This document shows, in pieces, positions 8,778-16,970 of a DNA stretch of 64,000 bases; position 1 is the first letter of the stretch, and each line of letters starts with the position of its first letter. The translations under genes were made by a program, and so were the position numbers. The DNA comes from Bradyrhizobium guangdongense (lineage in GTDB: Bacteria > Pseudomonadota > Alphaproteobacteria > Rhizobiales > Xanthobacteraceae), in the NCBI RefSeq assembly GCF_004114975.1, contig NZ_CP030051.1, forward strand, positions 4,836,001 through 4,900,000, read 5' to 3'. A model generated the notes under the pieces. The model had not been told where the DNA came from and did no database searches. It saw only the letters and a list, made by a program, of their open reading frames with translations.

Positions 8778-10034
8778 TCAAGCTCGGCCATGGGACAGGC
8801 GTGAGCGCCGTGCCAGCGAATCGACGATGACCGCAATAGCAAGGACCGCGCCCGTGATCATGTACCGTAGCGACGAGGAGAGATCGAGCAGCGTGAGGCC
8901 GCTCGCGATGGACTGGATGACGATGACACCGAGCAGTGCAGAATAGGCGCTGCCGCGGCCGCCGAACAGACTGGTGCCACCGATGACCGCCGCGGCGATC
9001 GCGTTGAGGTTCACGTCCCCGGTCCCGGCCTGCTGACTGGACGATGCCAGCCGCGCAGCGGCCAGAATGCCGCCGGCGGCCGCCAGCGTAGAGCACAGCA
9101 CGAAAGCGGTCAGATAAACCCGGCGAACGTTGATACCGGCCCGGCGGGCCGCCTCGCGATTGCCGCCCACCGCAGACATCGAGCGGCCCCATTTGGTCCG
9201 CGTCAACGCGTAGTTCATGACCATGCACAGGCCGACGAACAGGCCGAACATCCAGGGGATCCCGCGCCCCAGATTGAGATAATAGACGACGAATTCGAGC
9301 ACGATGGTGACCAGCAGCGCCTTCAGCATCATGCGGCCGGGCGAACTGGCCGATAGCCCTGCCTGCCGCCGGCGCGCCGCCGTACGGTAGCCCGTCACAA
9401 ACATCACCAGGCTCGCGGCTGCCGCCAGCACGTAGGATACGATTGGCGGCATGACGAGCATCTGCCCGAAACTGACCAGCGGTGATCCGTACGGAAGGTT
9501 GATCGAGCCCGAGGAGCCGAGCAGATACAGCTGCAGACCGAGCCATCCCAGCAGACCCGCCAGCGTCGAGACGAAGCTCGGCATTCCCAGGCGATTGAAC
9601 AGAAACGCATAGAGCGCGCCGATGGCAGCGCCCAACGCCAACGCCGTGACGATCGCCACGGCGACCGGCCAATCCTGGCTGACCCAGAGCACGCCGACGA
9701 GCGCCGATGCAAACCCGCTCACCGAGCCGACCGAGAGATCGATCTCGCCGACCATCAGGATGCAGACGATGCCGAGCGAGATCACGCCCACCGTCGAGCA
9801 ATCGAACAGCAAGTTGACCAGATTGTTCGGCGCGAGAAAAACAGGGTTGAGACTCTCGAAGGCCGTGCAGATCACAATGAGCCCGACGACCACCGGCAGC
9901 GAACCGAGGTCGCCTGATCGCACGCGGTCCACAAAGGCGCTGATCGTGTTGCCGAGCTTGTCCGCGTGCTTGACCCGCTCGTCACTGCGGTCGAGCAGCC
10001 GCGCCGACGAAACCTGTTGCGTGTCGTCGGTCAT
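8778..10034 (-). CDS. Sugar/polyol ABC transporter permease (XylH/RbsC type)
   Basis: The protein is 418 aa with about ten hydrophobic segments. Diagnostic stretches of the RbsC/XylH family are present: GIVCILMVGEIDLSVGSVSG near residues 95-115, AVGGNREAARRAGINV, and GGTSLFGGRGSAYSALLG near the C-terminus. Its length fits XylH better than RbsC. The start overlaps the ATPase stop by 4 nt (ATGA), so the two are coupled. It would form the inner-membrane channel for the binding protein encoded two genes upstream. Confidence 0.9.
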   Translation of the reverse strand: MTDDTQQVSSARLLDRSDERVKHADKLGNTISAFVDRVRSGDLGSLPVVVGLIVICTAFESLNPVFLAPNNLVNLLFDCSTVGVISLGIVCILMVGEIDLSVGSVSGFASALVGVLWVSQDWPVAVAIVTALALGAAIGALYAFLFNRLGMPSFVSTLAGLLGWLGLQLYLLGSSGSINLPYGSPLVSFGQMLVMPPIVSYVLAAAASLVMFVTGYRTAARRRQAGLSASSPGRMMLKALLVTIVLEFVVYYLNLGRGIPWMFGLFVGLCMVMNYALTRTKWGRSMSAVGGNREAARRAGINVRRVYLTAFVLCSTLAAAGGILAAARLASSSQQAGTGDVNLNAIAAAVIGGTSLFGGRGSAYSALLGVIVIQSIASGLTLLDLSSSLRYMITGAVLAIAVIVDSLARRSRLSHGRA

Positions 10035-10849
10035 CGCCTAAGCTCCGGCGACTGATGGGCACGGCGCCGGCTGCCGCGGCGTGAGACCGAGTTTTCGTCC
10101 GCCCCGGTGATCGCGGTGACGAGATCCTGATTGGAAGCGTCGGGCTCGAACTCGCCGTTGTTGCGGCCGAGACGCAGCACCGCGATCCGATCGGCGACCG
10201 CGCGGACGTCCTCCATGTTGTGGCTGATCATAATGACGCCGAGACCTCGGGCGCGCACGCGCTCGACGAGGTCGAGCACCTCGGCGGTCTGAGCGACGCC
10301 AAGTGCCGCGGTTGGCTCGTCGAGCAGGATCAGCTTCGGCTCGGTGAGCAGCGAACGTGCGATCGCCACAGTCTGGCGCTGTCCGCCGGACAGCGAGGCG
10401 ACCGGCTCACGTACGCTGGGGATCCGCGCCGACAATTCGTTGAGCAGCGTCCAGGCGCGGAGCTCCATGGAGACCTCGTCGAGCCGCATCGGATTGAGTT
10501 CGCGGCCAAGGAAGATATTTGCGACCACATCGAGATTCTCGCAGAGCGCCAGGTCCTGGAAAACCGTGGCGATGCCGAGGCCGAGTGCGGTGGCCGGATC
10601 GGACAGAACGACAGGTTCACCGCCGAAGGCGATCGTTCCAGAGGACGGTTGGTGCACGCCGGCCAGGATCTTCACCAGCGTGGATTTTCCCGCACCGTTG
10701 TCGCCCACGAGCGCGACGACCTCGCCGGCATGCACGTCGAGATCGACATTGGTCAGTGCGGACACGGCGCCGAAATGCTTTGAGATTCCGCGAAGACTCA
10801 AGACCGGCTTGCGCATTCCGCCCTGCGTCGAATCCGAGATCGTGGTCAT
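10031..10849 (-). CDS. Sugar ABC transporter ATPase, single-domain
   Basis: The protein is 272 aa. Walker A is GDNGAGKST (about 49-57), the signature is LSGGQRQ, Walker B is LILLDEPTAAL, and the switch histidine is in ISHNMEDV. It resembles one half of XylG/RbsA, which normally carry two ATPase domains in about 500 aa; here only one domain exists and probably acts as a homodimer. Single-domain versions occur in FrcA-like systems of rhizobia. It starts 60 nt after the binding-protein gene and overlaps the permease. Confidence 0.9.
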   Translation of the reverse strand: MTTISDSTQGGMRKPVLSLRGISKHFGAVSALTNVDLDVHAGEVVALVGDNGAGKSTLVKILAGVHQPSSGTIAFGGEPVVLSDPATALGLGIATVFQDLALCENLDVVANIFLGRELNPMRLDEVSMELRAWTLLNELSARIPSVREPVASLSGGQRQTVAIARSLLTEPKLILLDEPTAALGVAQTAEVLDLVERVRARGLGVIMISHNMEDVRAVADRIAVLRLGRNNGEFEPDASNQDLVTAITGADENSVSRRGSRRRAHQSPELRR

Positions 10850-10909
10850 GTGTCAGTCCGCCCTCTCGTTGCCCGTCCCGGCCGCGGCGAGCGGCCGGGA
10901 CGAACGCGG

Positions 10910-11983
10910 TTACTGCGTGATGCCGAGCTTCTTGCAGCCCGCGGCATATCGCCCCGTGCAGAGTTGATCGGCGGTCTGAATCTTTTTGTCGATGATTTCC
11001 GCCTTCAGGTTCTCCTGCGTGACGACCGCCGGCACGAACAGCTTCGATGGCGCATTGAAGAGCGTGGTTTCCGCGTTGGGCGCCTCGCCGGAGAGGAACT
11101 TCACCGCCGCCTCGGCCGCCGCAGCGGCCACGATCTCGCTGGGCTTGGAGATCGTGTTGTACTGGTCGCCGGCGATGATGAGCTGAAGCGCGGCGATCGT
11201 CGCATCGTTACCCGTCACCGGCGGCACCGGATCGACGCCCGCGGCCTTGAAAGCGGCGATTGCGCCGCCGCCCGTGCCGTCATTGGCGGCCACGACGCCA
11301 AGGATCTTCTTGCCGAAACGGGTGATCTGGCCGCTCGTCCATTGTTGAGCCTTCGGGGGCGCCCAGTCCGGCGTGTCGTATTCGGCGAGAATGGGATAGC
11401 CGCTCTTGTCGAGGCCGGCATGGATGCCTTTCTTGATGAGTCCCGCTGCCGCATCGGTCGGTGAACCATTGATTTCAAGCACACCCTCGCCCTCTTTCGC
11501 CGTGACATTGGCCGCCTTGAGATGCTTGACGAGCGATTCGGAGATCGCCTTGCCAATGGCTTCATTGTCAAAGGACACATAAAAATCGACCTTAGCATCG
11601 GGGACCGGCCGGTCGTAGGCGATAACCTTGATACCCTGCGATTGTGCCATCTTGACCAGGGAGGCTGCGGCGGTCGAATCGACCGGATCGAGTACGATCA
11701 CCTTGGCGCCCTGCGAGATTGCCGAGTTGAACTGCTGTTGCTGCCGCGCGGCATCCGCACTGGCGTTCTGGTAGATCACCTTGCAGCTCTCGCAGAGCTT
11801 CTTCATCTCTGCGGCGAAGCCCGGATAGTCATGTTGCTCGTAGCGCGTGGAGGCCTGGTCGGGCATCAGGAAAGCAACCGTCGCGTCCTTCAACTCCGCG
11901 GCCTGCGAGAGCGTGGCCGTCGTGCCCAGCATCGACAGAGCCAGGGCGAGCGTGCCTGTATGTTTCGGCGAGAACCTTTTCAT
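10910..11983 (-). CDS. Periplasmic sugar/polyol-binding protein (XylF-like)
   Basis: The protein is 357 aa. The signal peptide starts MKRFSPKHTGTLALALSML and is cleaved after about residue 27. The mature part is a type-I periplasmic binding protein: ATVAFLMPDQASTRYEQHDYP, AKVIVLDPVDSTAAA, GIKVIAYDRPVPDAKVDFYV and VAANDGTGGGAIAAFKAAG, all matching XylF-like xylose-binding proteins. The ATG at 11983 is preceded by AAAGGAAA. It is the first structural gene of the transporter set, 199 nt downstream of the AraC gene. The ligand is unproven; the dehydrogenase and kinase downstream favour a pentitol. Confidence 0.88.
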   Translation of the reverse strand: MKRFSPKHTGTLALALSMLGTTATLSQAAELKDATVAFLMPDQASTRYEQHDYPGFAAEMKKLCESCKVIYQNASADAARQQQQFNSAISQGAKVIVLDPVDSTAAASLVKMAQSQGIKVIAYDRPVPDAKVDFYVSFDNEAIGKAISESLVKHLKAANVTAKEGEGVLEINGSPTDAAAGLIKKGIHAGLDKSGYPILAEYDTPDWAPPKAQQWTSGQITRFGKKILGVVAANDGTGGGAIAAFKAAGVDPVPPVTGNDATIAALQLIIAGDQYNTISKPSEIVAAAAAEAAVKFLSGEAPNAETTLFNAPSKLFVPAVVTQENLKAEIIDKKIQTADQLCTGRYAAGCKKLGITQ

Positions 11984-12182
11984 TCGGAGTTTCCTTTCAG
12001 AACTAGAGTGCTGTGGTTGATCCTTGAAGATGGGCCTTCGCGGCTCCCGTCCCGGCGACGATGAGTGCCGGGGGCTCTGAAGCCGCACGGAATTCCTGGA
12101 CAAGCGATTCCTGTCGCGGGCTGCCATCGGCATGCCCGCGTCATTCTTCCCGTTTTGGTCTCCTCCTTGCTTTTTTCGCCGG

Positions 12183-13223
12183 CTAGGCCGCGCGTGCCGT
12201 ATCGATGTTCTGCGCGAGCAATCGCCTGAAGCGCGAAGGCGGCATACCTTTCTCGGCCAAAAACTGCCGATTGAAGTTGGAGAGATTGTTGAAGCCGACC
12301 TCGAAGCAGATGTCGGTGATGGAAGCCTGCTCGTCGCTCATCAGGATCTGACAGGCGAGATTGACGCGCAGGCGCTTGACGTATTGCACCAGCGACATGC
12401 CCGTGTGCCGGCGGAAGGAGCGCGAAAACGCGCTTGGCGACTGGCCGGCGATTGCCGCGAGCTCAGATTCACCAAAAGGCTGCGTCAGGTTCTGTCGGAT
12501 GAAGGCGAGCGCCTTATTCATGCCCGCAGACATGTATCCAGACGGGTCGGGCAGATAGTTCGGGCTGGAAAGCGGACGCACATTGCGAGCGCGGCTGAGG
12601 GTTCCCAGGATCATCAGGAACAGTTCGATCCGGCGCACACCGTTCGCGGTCACGATCTCCTCCATCAGCGGAGAGATCTTGTCGCTCGTGCTGCGCGTAA
12701 AGAGCGCGCCGCGCCGGGAGAAATCCAGCAGCGCGGCGAGGCCCGACAGCTCCGGCATGACCTTCATCAGGTCGCCGATGAACTCTTCGCTGAACTGGAG
12801 GACGCGCCCGCGTAGCGGGATGGTGTTTCCGGCCGGCACATCACTCACCCAATTGTGCGGCAGATTGGGGCCGGTGAGCACGAGATTGCCCGGCTCGAAC
12901 TCGCCGATGAAGTCGCCGACGAAATAGCGACCGCTGGTCGTCACAACCTGGTGGAGCTCGTATTCGGGATGGAAATGCCAGCGGACGGTGTGGAATGGGT
13001 AGCCGTGCGACCACGCCTTGAACGACTCGCCGCGCCGTATCTGGACAACTTCCAGGTCCGGTTCCATATCCGCTCCCTTCAGGCCAGTGCGGTTTGCAAT
13101 GAGCCGCACCTGTTCCCTTATTGGCTGAATTTGCTTCAGCGCTTCCTCTCGCCCGAGATCGTAGCGAGCGGTATCTGGACCCGCCACCACGATTTCAATG
13201 TGCGACTGATACTTTTTTGACAT
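12183..13223 (-). CDS. AraC-family regulator with N-terminal cupin domain
   Basis: The protein is about 346 aa from the ATG at 13223; an in-frame ATG at 13244 is also possible. The N-terminal half carries a cupin-like effector domain (HTVRWHFHPEYELHQV, YFVGDFIGEFEPGNLVLTGP). The C-terminal AraC DNA-binding domain has two helix-turn-helix units: ESELAAIAGQSPSAFSRSFR, and ITDICFEVGFNNLSNFNRQF followed by PSRFRR. It is encoded upstream of, and on the same strand as, the sugar transporter, and is likely the substrate-responsive activator of that operon. Confidence 0.88.
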   Translation of the reverse strand: MSKKYQSHIEIVVAGPDTARYDLGREEALKQIQPIREQVRLIANRTGLKGADMEPDLEVVQIRRGESFKAWSHGYPFHTVRWHFHPEYELHQVVTTSGRYFVGDFIGEFEPGNLVLTGPNLPHNWVSDVPAGNTIPLRGRVLQFSEEFIGDLMKVMPELSGLAALLDFSRRGALFTRSTSDKISPLMEEIVTANGVRRIELFLMILGTLSRARNVRPLSSPNYLPDPSGYMSAGMNKALAFIRQNLTQPFGESELAAIAGQSPSAFSRSFRRHTGMSLVQYVKRLRVNLACQILMSDEQASITDICFEVGFNNLSNFNRQFLAEKGMPPSRFRRLLAQNIDTARAA

Positions 13224-13707
13224 GCATTGCGGCCCCGCGGGCATGTCGCGGCTGGGATTGCGCAGACGGATCAATTAGATCGGGCAATTCGGGCTATCAA
13301 GCCGCCGAATTCTCGTGCCACAACCGGAGGCCCTGCTGTCAAAAGCGCATGATGGCTGTATCCGGATCCTTGTTGGTCCGTCGGTGCACACGTCATCCAC
13401 ACGCAGCCCACCTCAGAAATTGAACATTCTGAATTCTTCAATCCATGCCCGAGGCGCTTGAGGCTACCTTGGCCAAAAGGATCGGTGCTAATCAACCCCT
13501 GTGGCCCGGACCTATCGGTGTCGAAGACTCTGAGTGCCCGACCTTTATGTACGATCAAGCGCGCGAAATTTCTCCATCAATGAAGAGACAATGGCTTTCA
13601 GATCTCTGCCGGGATAAGCCGAGCTCGCTGGCCGGCCCGCCTCTCAGCGCGACGGACGGAGAACAGTTCGACCAAATACGCTAAACTGCGCTATCCTCGC
13701 CACCCGC

Positions 13708-13724
13708 ACTACTCCCACTCAATC
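13708..13724. repeat. Left copy of 17-bp direct repeat matching the guaA 3' end (putative att site)
   Basis: The sequence ACTACTCCCACTCAATC is identical to 25286-25302, where its complement encodes the last residues of GMP synthase (IEWE) and the stop. Bases flanking the two copies differ on both sides. A fragment of guaA coding sequence 11.6 kb away from guaA, in the same orientation, is what site-specific integration into the guaA 3' end would leave. Confidence 0.75.
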
Positions 13725-13785
13725 ATTCAGGATGATCTTTCGTCGTTGATCCAAAAGCACAAGTCCTCCATCTGACGGACAAATC

Positions 13786-13883
13786 CTGACGGTATACCCG
13801 CCAAAAATTCTTTCGGCTGAGTGACTCTGCAGGCGTAATCGCTAACGCTCGCACCGCCGCGGCATAGTTTCATATACCGTCAG
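13786..13883. repeat. 11-bp inverted repeat just inside the left island end
   Basis: CTGACGGTATA (13786-13796) and its exact reverse complement TATACCGTCAG (13873-13883) lie 76 nt apart. A further CTGACGG is at 13772. The group is 50-160 nt from the repeat at 13708. Short repeats next to an attachment core are typical of recombinase arm or excisionase sites; that role is a guess. Confidence 0.45.
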
Positions 13884-13960
13884 ATATCGGGAAAGCGCTG
13901 GTTCGCTACGTGCCATGAGCTGCCTTTCGCCGATAACCAGTTTGACCCGAAGCAAACAGG

Positions 13961-14422
13961 CTATGACTTGGTGCGTCGAGCAAAATATGCCTCAATCTTC
14001 TCCTTCACTCCTTCGGCGGGTGCCTCCCTGAATTTGACGGTGCTGGGATGAAGAGGGTGCCATGAAGGTGCGCGTGCGAGCCAAGTTTCAGCAGAGGGTT
14101 CAAACTTCGATGGATCATCGAGGCTGCCGACGGTAAGCAGCAGCAAATGCGGCCTTGTCGGCCAATGTGCGGAAATTTGACTGCCACAATGATTGCAGAA
14201 CCCTCTCCGGAACAAACGTCCACTTTCTGCAACGGTTTCGAAGAAGGCTGGCTCTGACTTCAGATAGCGAAACCTGTCGCTCGCCATCATGATGAAGGCG
14301 GAGAATGCTGTGCCGCTTGATCGTTGGCAATCCCGGCAGTGACACATCAACTGAACAATCGGAACGTCTGTGCATTCATAGCGAACCTTTTCACACGCGC
14401 ATCCGCCGGTCAGCATTTTCAT
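13961..14422 (-). CDS. GFA-family (glutathione-dependent formaldehyde-activating-like) zinc protein
   Basis: The protein is 153 aa. The zinc ligands of the GFA fold are present: GGCACEKVRYEC near residues 6-17, CHCRDCQRSSGTAF near 27-40, and FCNHCGSQI near 75. Family members bind two zinc ions; some react with S-hydroxymethyl-glutathione, but most have unknown roles. The start at 14422 was chosen because the domain begins right after it and GGAAAG lies just upstream; a longer N-terminus is possible. It is the first island gene after the left repeat. Confidence 0.8.
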   Translation of the reverse strand: MKMLTGGCACEKVRYECTDVPIVQLMCHCRDCQRSSGTAFSAFIMMASDRFRYLKSEPAFFETVAESGRLFRRGFCNHCGSQISAHWPTRPHLLLLTVGSLDDPSKFEPSAETWLARAPSWHPLHPSTVKFREAPAEGVKEKIEAYFARRTKS

Positions 14423-14678
14423 CTTTCCGTTCACTGAAGGAGTTGATGTAAGATACGTAAGGAGGGATCGGTCAATGACGAGCTCCGGTTTTACTCCAGC
14501 AGACCCATCCCGCCCTATGACGCCGAGAGCCGCTTCTCGACCTTCTACGGCTTGGGTCTCACACCTGAATGCGTTTTGCACCAAAGACTGCTGGCGTGTG
14601 GCTTGCTTTCGACGCCTGCCCTTCTGTCCATCGGATGCGCCGCGCATTGCGAACGATAGCCGATCGCTCTACGGTGGC

Positions 14679-15098
14679 CTAACCGAGCGCGACTAAAAGC
14701 GTTTCGCCCGTCGCAACCAGCGATCGTTTGCCGGAACCGTCCTCCGCAAACAATTCTGCCCGAGCAAAGGTCTGCTTGCGTCCGGCGCGAACCGTCGCGC
14801 CTTTCGCGATAAAACCGCGACCGACCGCGGGCCTCAAACAGTTCATGGAGAAATGCGATGCTGTCACGGGCCCGATGAGAGTCGCGGCGGCAAATCCGCA
14901 GGCCGTGTCGAGCAGCGCCGCGATCGCCCCAGCATGCAGATGACCGGCATATTGTGTGAGATCATCGCTCCATGGCATTCGGAGCTCCGCCTCTCCGTCG
15001 GAGGCCAACACGACTTCGAACCTGAAAAGCCGATTTAAGTTTGCGGCAGCGTTCGCTGCCGTGAGTTCTTGGAGGTTCATTGCCGGGCCGCCTGTCAT
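14679..15098 (-). CDS. PaaI-family hotdog thioesterase
   Basis: The protein is 139 aa. The ATG at 15098 follows AAAGGAGACACCG, a strong ribosome site, which decides against longer frames. The hotdog core has YAGHLHAGAIAALLDTACGF, the helix and substrate region of PaaI-type acyl-CoA thioesterases, and a C-terminal GETLLVALG strand. It would hydrolyse an acyl- or aryl-CoA ester. An exact ECF41-type promoter lies upstream on its strand at 15256-15282, giving a leader of about 150 nt. Confidence 0.85.
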   Translation of the reverse strand: MTGGPAMNLQELTAANAAANLNRLFRFEVVLASDGEAELRMPWSDDLTQYAGHLHAGAIAALLDTACGFAAATLIGPVTASHFSMNCLRPAVGRGFIAKGATVRAGRKQTFARAELFAEDGSGKRSLVATGETLLVALG

Positions 15099-15109
15099 CG
15101 GTGTCTCCT

Positions 15110-15229
15110 TTACCAACATATCTCTTGCTCGACTTGACGAGCCCGGTGGGGGGCCTGCTCATCGGCAAACCGATCTGTTCTTTGCTCGAGCGCGCATCTC
15201 CGAAAGCGGCAAGACGTCCGAAGGGCCAC
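15110..15229 (-). CDS. Possible 39-aa leader ORF upstream of the thioesterase
   Basis: A GTG at 15229 is preceded by GGAGGA at 4-nt spacing and opens a frame of 39 residues rich in Arg and Gln. It ends in TAA directly before the thioesterase ribosome site. It lies between the ECF41-type promoter and the thioesterase ATG, so it would be on the same transcript. No homology is recognised. Short frames with a chance Shine-Dalgarno are common, so the confidence is low. Confidence 0.3.
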   Translation of the reverse strand: MALRTSCRFRRCALEQRTDRFADEQAPHRARQVEQEICW

Positions 15230-15255
15230 TGTCTCCTCCAGATAATTTACCTCGA

Positions 15256-15282
15256 GACGATCGCGAGCCCCCCAGTGTGACA
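15256..15282 (-). promoter_or_regulatory. ECF41-type promoter (TGTCACA-N16-CGTC) for the thioesterase
   Basis: On the minus strand TGTCACA (15282-15276), a 16-nt spacer and CGTC (15259-15256) match the ECF41 consensus exactly. Transcription would begin near 15249 and run to the thioesterase at 15098. It is arranged back-to-back with the oxidoreductase promoter 180 nt away. Confidence 0.8.
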
Positions 15283-15457
15283 TGCAGCTGCAACTACCTA
15301 CGATGCAAATTTGCTCTGGCCGCAGGTACCGCCGGCGCGAACAAGGTTGCCACGCTCCGTCTTTTTGATCCCGTATGGGGAGGCCTGCGATTTCGTGTCT
15401 GCGCAGGCATCGGCCGGGGACGCCGACGCCGTGAGGACCAAAATCAGCCGGATGAAG

Positions 15458-15484
15458 TGTCACAACCAGCTGCTCTAAATCGTC
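15458..15484 (+). promoter_or_regulatory. ECF41-type promoter (TGTCACA-N16-CGTC) for the FAD oxidoreductase
   Basis: TGTCACA (15458-15464), 16 nt, CGTC (15481-15484). It is an exact match to the ECF41 consensus, about 40 nt before the oxidoreductase ATG at 15526. Confidence 0.82.
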
Positions 15485-15525
15485 CTGCCTTGAGAACGCC
15501 CGACAAGGTCAGAAAGGGAACGAGC

Positions 15526-16719
15526 ATGTCGAAGAATATTCTTGTCATTGGCGGAGGTTTTGCCGGCTTTTGGGCCGCGATGGCAGCCCGGCGAGTTGCG
15601 AAATCGGCAGCGGATATCACTGTTGTTTCGAGAGAGCCAAGGCTGGAAATAAGGCCGCGACTGTACGAAGCCAGGCCAGACACTCTCGCAGTTGATGTTC
15701 TTCCATACCTGAACAAGGTCGACGTGAACTTCGTTCGTGGAGAGGCGGTCGGGCTGGACACGACTGCGAAGATCGTATCGCTCGATGACGCAACCTGCCT
15801 CACCTACGATCGCCTGATTGTCGCCACAGGCAGTCGAATGTGTCGTCCGCCAGTGCCTGGCGCCGCAGAGGCTTATTCCGTCGACACTCAAGCAGAAGCA
15901 ATGGCTTTCGATCGGCGTCTGAACGAGCTCGCCCGCGACAAGAAAGACCCCACCCTCGTCGTCGTTGGTGCGGGCTTTACGGGCATCGAACTTTCGCTTG
16001 AGTTGCGCGACCGATTCGTGGCGCACGGCGCAGCCGAGGCTGCTGAGCGGATTCATATCGTCTTGATTGACCGCTCGGACGTGGTCGGACCCGAGCTTGG
16101 GCCTGGGCCACGTTCGGAGATCGAGCGTGCCTTGCAGTCTGCGCGGATCGAGCTCCGACTTGGCGCGACAATCACGGCGCTGGCTTCAAACCGTGTAAGC
16201 TTTGTGGACGGCAGCGCTCTTTCAGCGGACGCCATCGTGCTCGCGACGGGCATGAGAGCCTCGCCGTTCACGGATAATGTTCCCGGCGAGCGGGATGAGC
16301 TCGGCCGGATCGTCGTCGACGCAGAGCTCCGGGCTCCCGGCGCGCCGGATGTGTTCGTCGCAGGCGACGCTGCGGCGGCCGACACTGGAGATGGACACCG
16401 GGCTCTGCAATCCTGCCAACACGCGCTGCAGATTGGGCGGGTTGCCGGGGAGAACGCCGCGCGGGACCTGCTTGGGATGCCCGCTGTGCCGTATTCTCAA
16501 CTAAACTATGTCACCTGCCTGGACCTCGGTCGATGGGGCGCGATCAGGACACAGGGCTGGGATCGGCGAGTTGAACTGACTGGCGCTGAGGGCAAGGCCC
16601 TGAAGCGAAAAATCAATACCAAGCTCATCTATCCACCAGCTGATGGCGGGGCTGAAGCTTTGCTTGCAAGCTCGACCATCGATATCGTTAAACGCTATGC
16701 GATCGACGGGTCGCGATAA
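15526..16719 (+). CDS. FAD-dependent NAD(P)H oxidoreductase (NDH-2/pyridine nucleotide-disulfide family)
   Basis: The protein is 397 aa. The FAD-binding motif VIGGGFAGFWAA is at residues 7-18. A second dinucleotide fold has VVVGAGFTGIELS near 150, for NAD(P)H. ATGxR and GD motifs follow (LATGMRASPF, DVFVAGDAAA). There is no redox-active CxxC near the FAD site, so it resembles type-II NADH dehydrogenases or quinone reductases rather than disulfide reductases. The ATG at 15526 has GGGAACG upstream; in-frame sequence before it is non-coding promoter. It is driven by an exact ECF41-type promoter. Such oxidoreductases are a known neighbour class of ECF41 genes. Confidence 0.88.
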   Translation: MSKNILVIGGGFAGFWAAMAARRVAKSAADITVVSREPRLEIRPRLYEARPDTLAVDVLPYLNKVDVNFVRGEAVGLDTTAKIVSLDDATCLTYDRLIVATGSRMCRPPVPGAAEAYSVDTQAEAMAFDRRLNELARDKKDPTLVVVGAGFTGIELSLELRDRFVAHGAAEAAERIHIVLIDRSDVVGPELGPGPRSEIERALQSARIELRLGATITALASNRVSFVDGSALSADAIVLATGMRASPFTDNVPGERDELGRIVVDAELRAPGAPDVFVAGDAAAADTGDGHRALQSCQHALQIGRVAGENAARDLLGMPAVPYSQLNYVTCLDLGRWGAIRTQGWDRRVELTGAEGKALKRKINTKLIYPPADGGAEALLASSTIDIVKRYAIDGSR

Positions 16720-16776
16720 CATACGGACGCTTTCAAAGTCGAGTTCCGCCCGGATCCAGATTCCAGGCCATAAAGA

Positions 16777-16796
16777 GGCCGCCACCTGAGGCGGCC
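16777..16796. terminator. Hairpin between convergent genes
   Basis: A perfect 7-bp GC stem (GGCCGCC / GGCGGCC) with loop ACCTGA lies 57 nt after the oxidoreductase stop. It is followed by a weak T-containing tract. The minus-strand operon ends about 175 nt beyond it, so it mainly serves the plus-strand gene. Confidence 0.6.
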
Positions 16797-16970
16797 TTGG
16801 CTTGTATGGGTGGCTGCCTCCGAAAACGGCTTGGTCGGCTCTTCTTTTCATCTCCGGGACATCGCACCGATATATCGGTCGTTGTATCCGCAATCATTAT
16901 TCATGCGACCAGTGGCGGCGGTCACGACCATTTACTCACAACGGGCGGCATTGCAAGTAACAGGATCACC

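Larger units (their letters stand above)
13224..13960. other. 737-bp stretch without a convincing gene; contains the left island end
   Basis: Short open frames on both strands here (for example 13445-13684 plus and 13271-13558 minus) have no ribosome site or recognisable domain, and I do not call them. Base composition becomes visibly more AT-rich toward the right. The stretch contains the 17-bp guaA-end repeat (13708-13724) and, just inside it, an inverted repeat (13786-13883). It therefore looks like a chromosome/island junction rather than a gene desert. Confidence 0.6.

Noticed and set aside
13445..13684. Possible 79-aa plus-strand protein near the left island end
   Set aside because: No ribosome site, no recognisable domain, and codon use unlike nearby genes. 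The opposite-strand frame 13271-13558 is equally unsupported.
13725..13960. Integrase remnant inside the left island end
   Set aside because: Translations of both strands gave short stop-broken stretches without the R-H-R-Y motifs of tyrosine recombinases or serine-recombinase signatures.
14862..14868. A fifth TGTCACG block
   Set aside because: It lies inside the thioesterase coding sequence and has no CGTC at 15-17 nt downstream. The similar block near 17285 inside the DUF4336 gene fails the same test.
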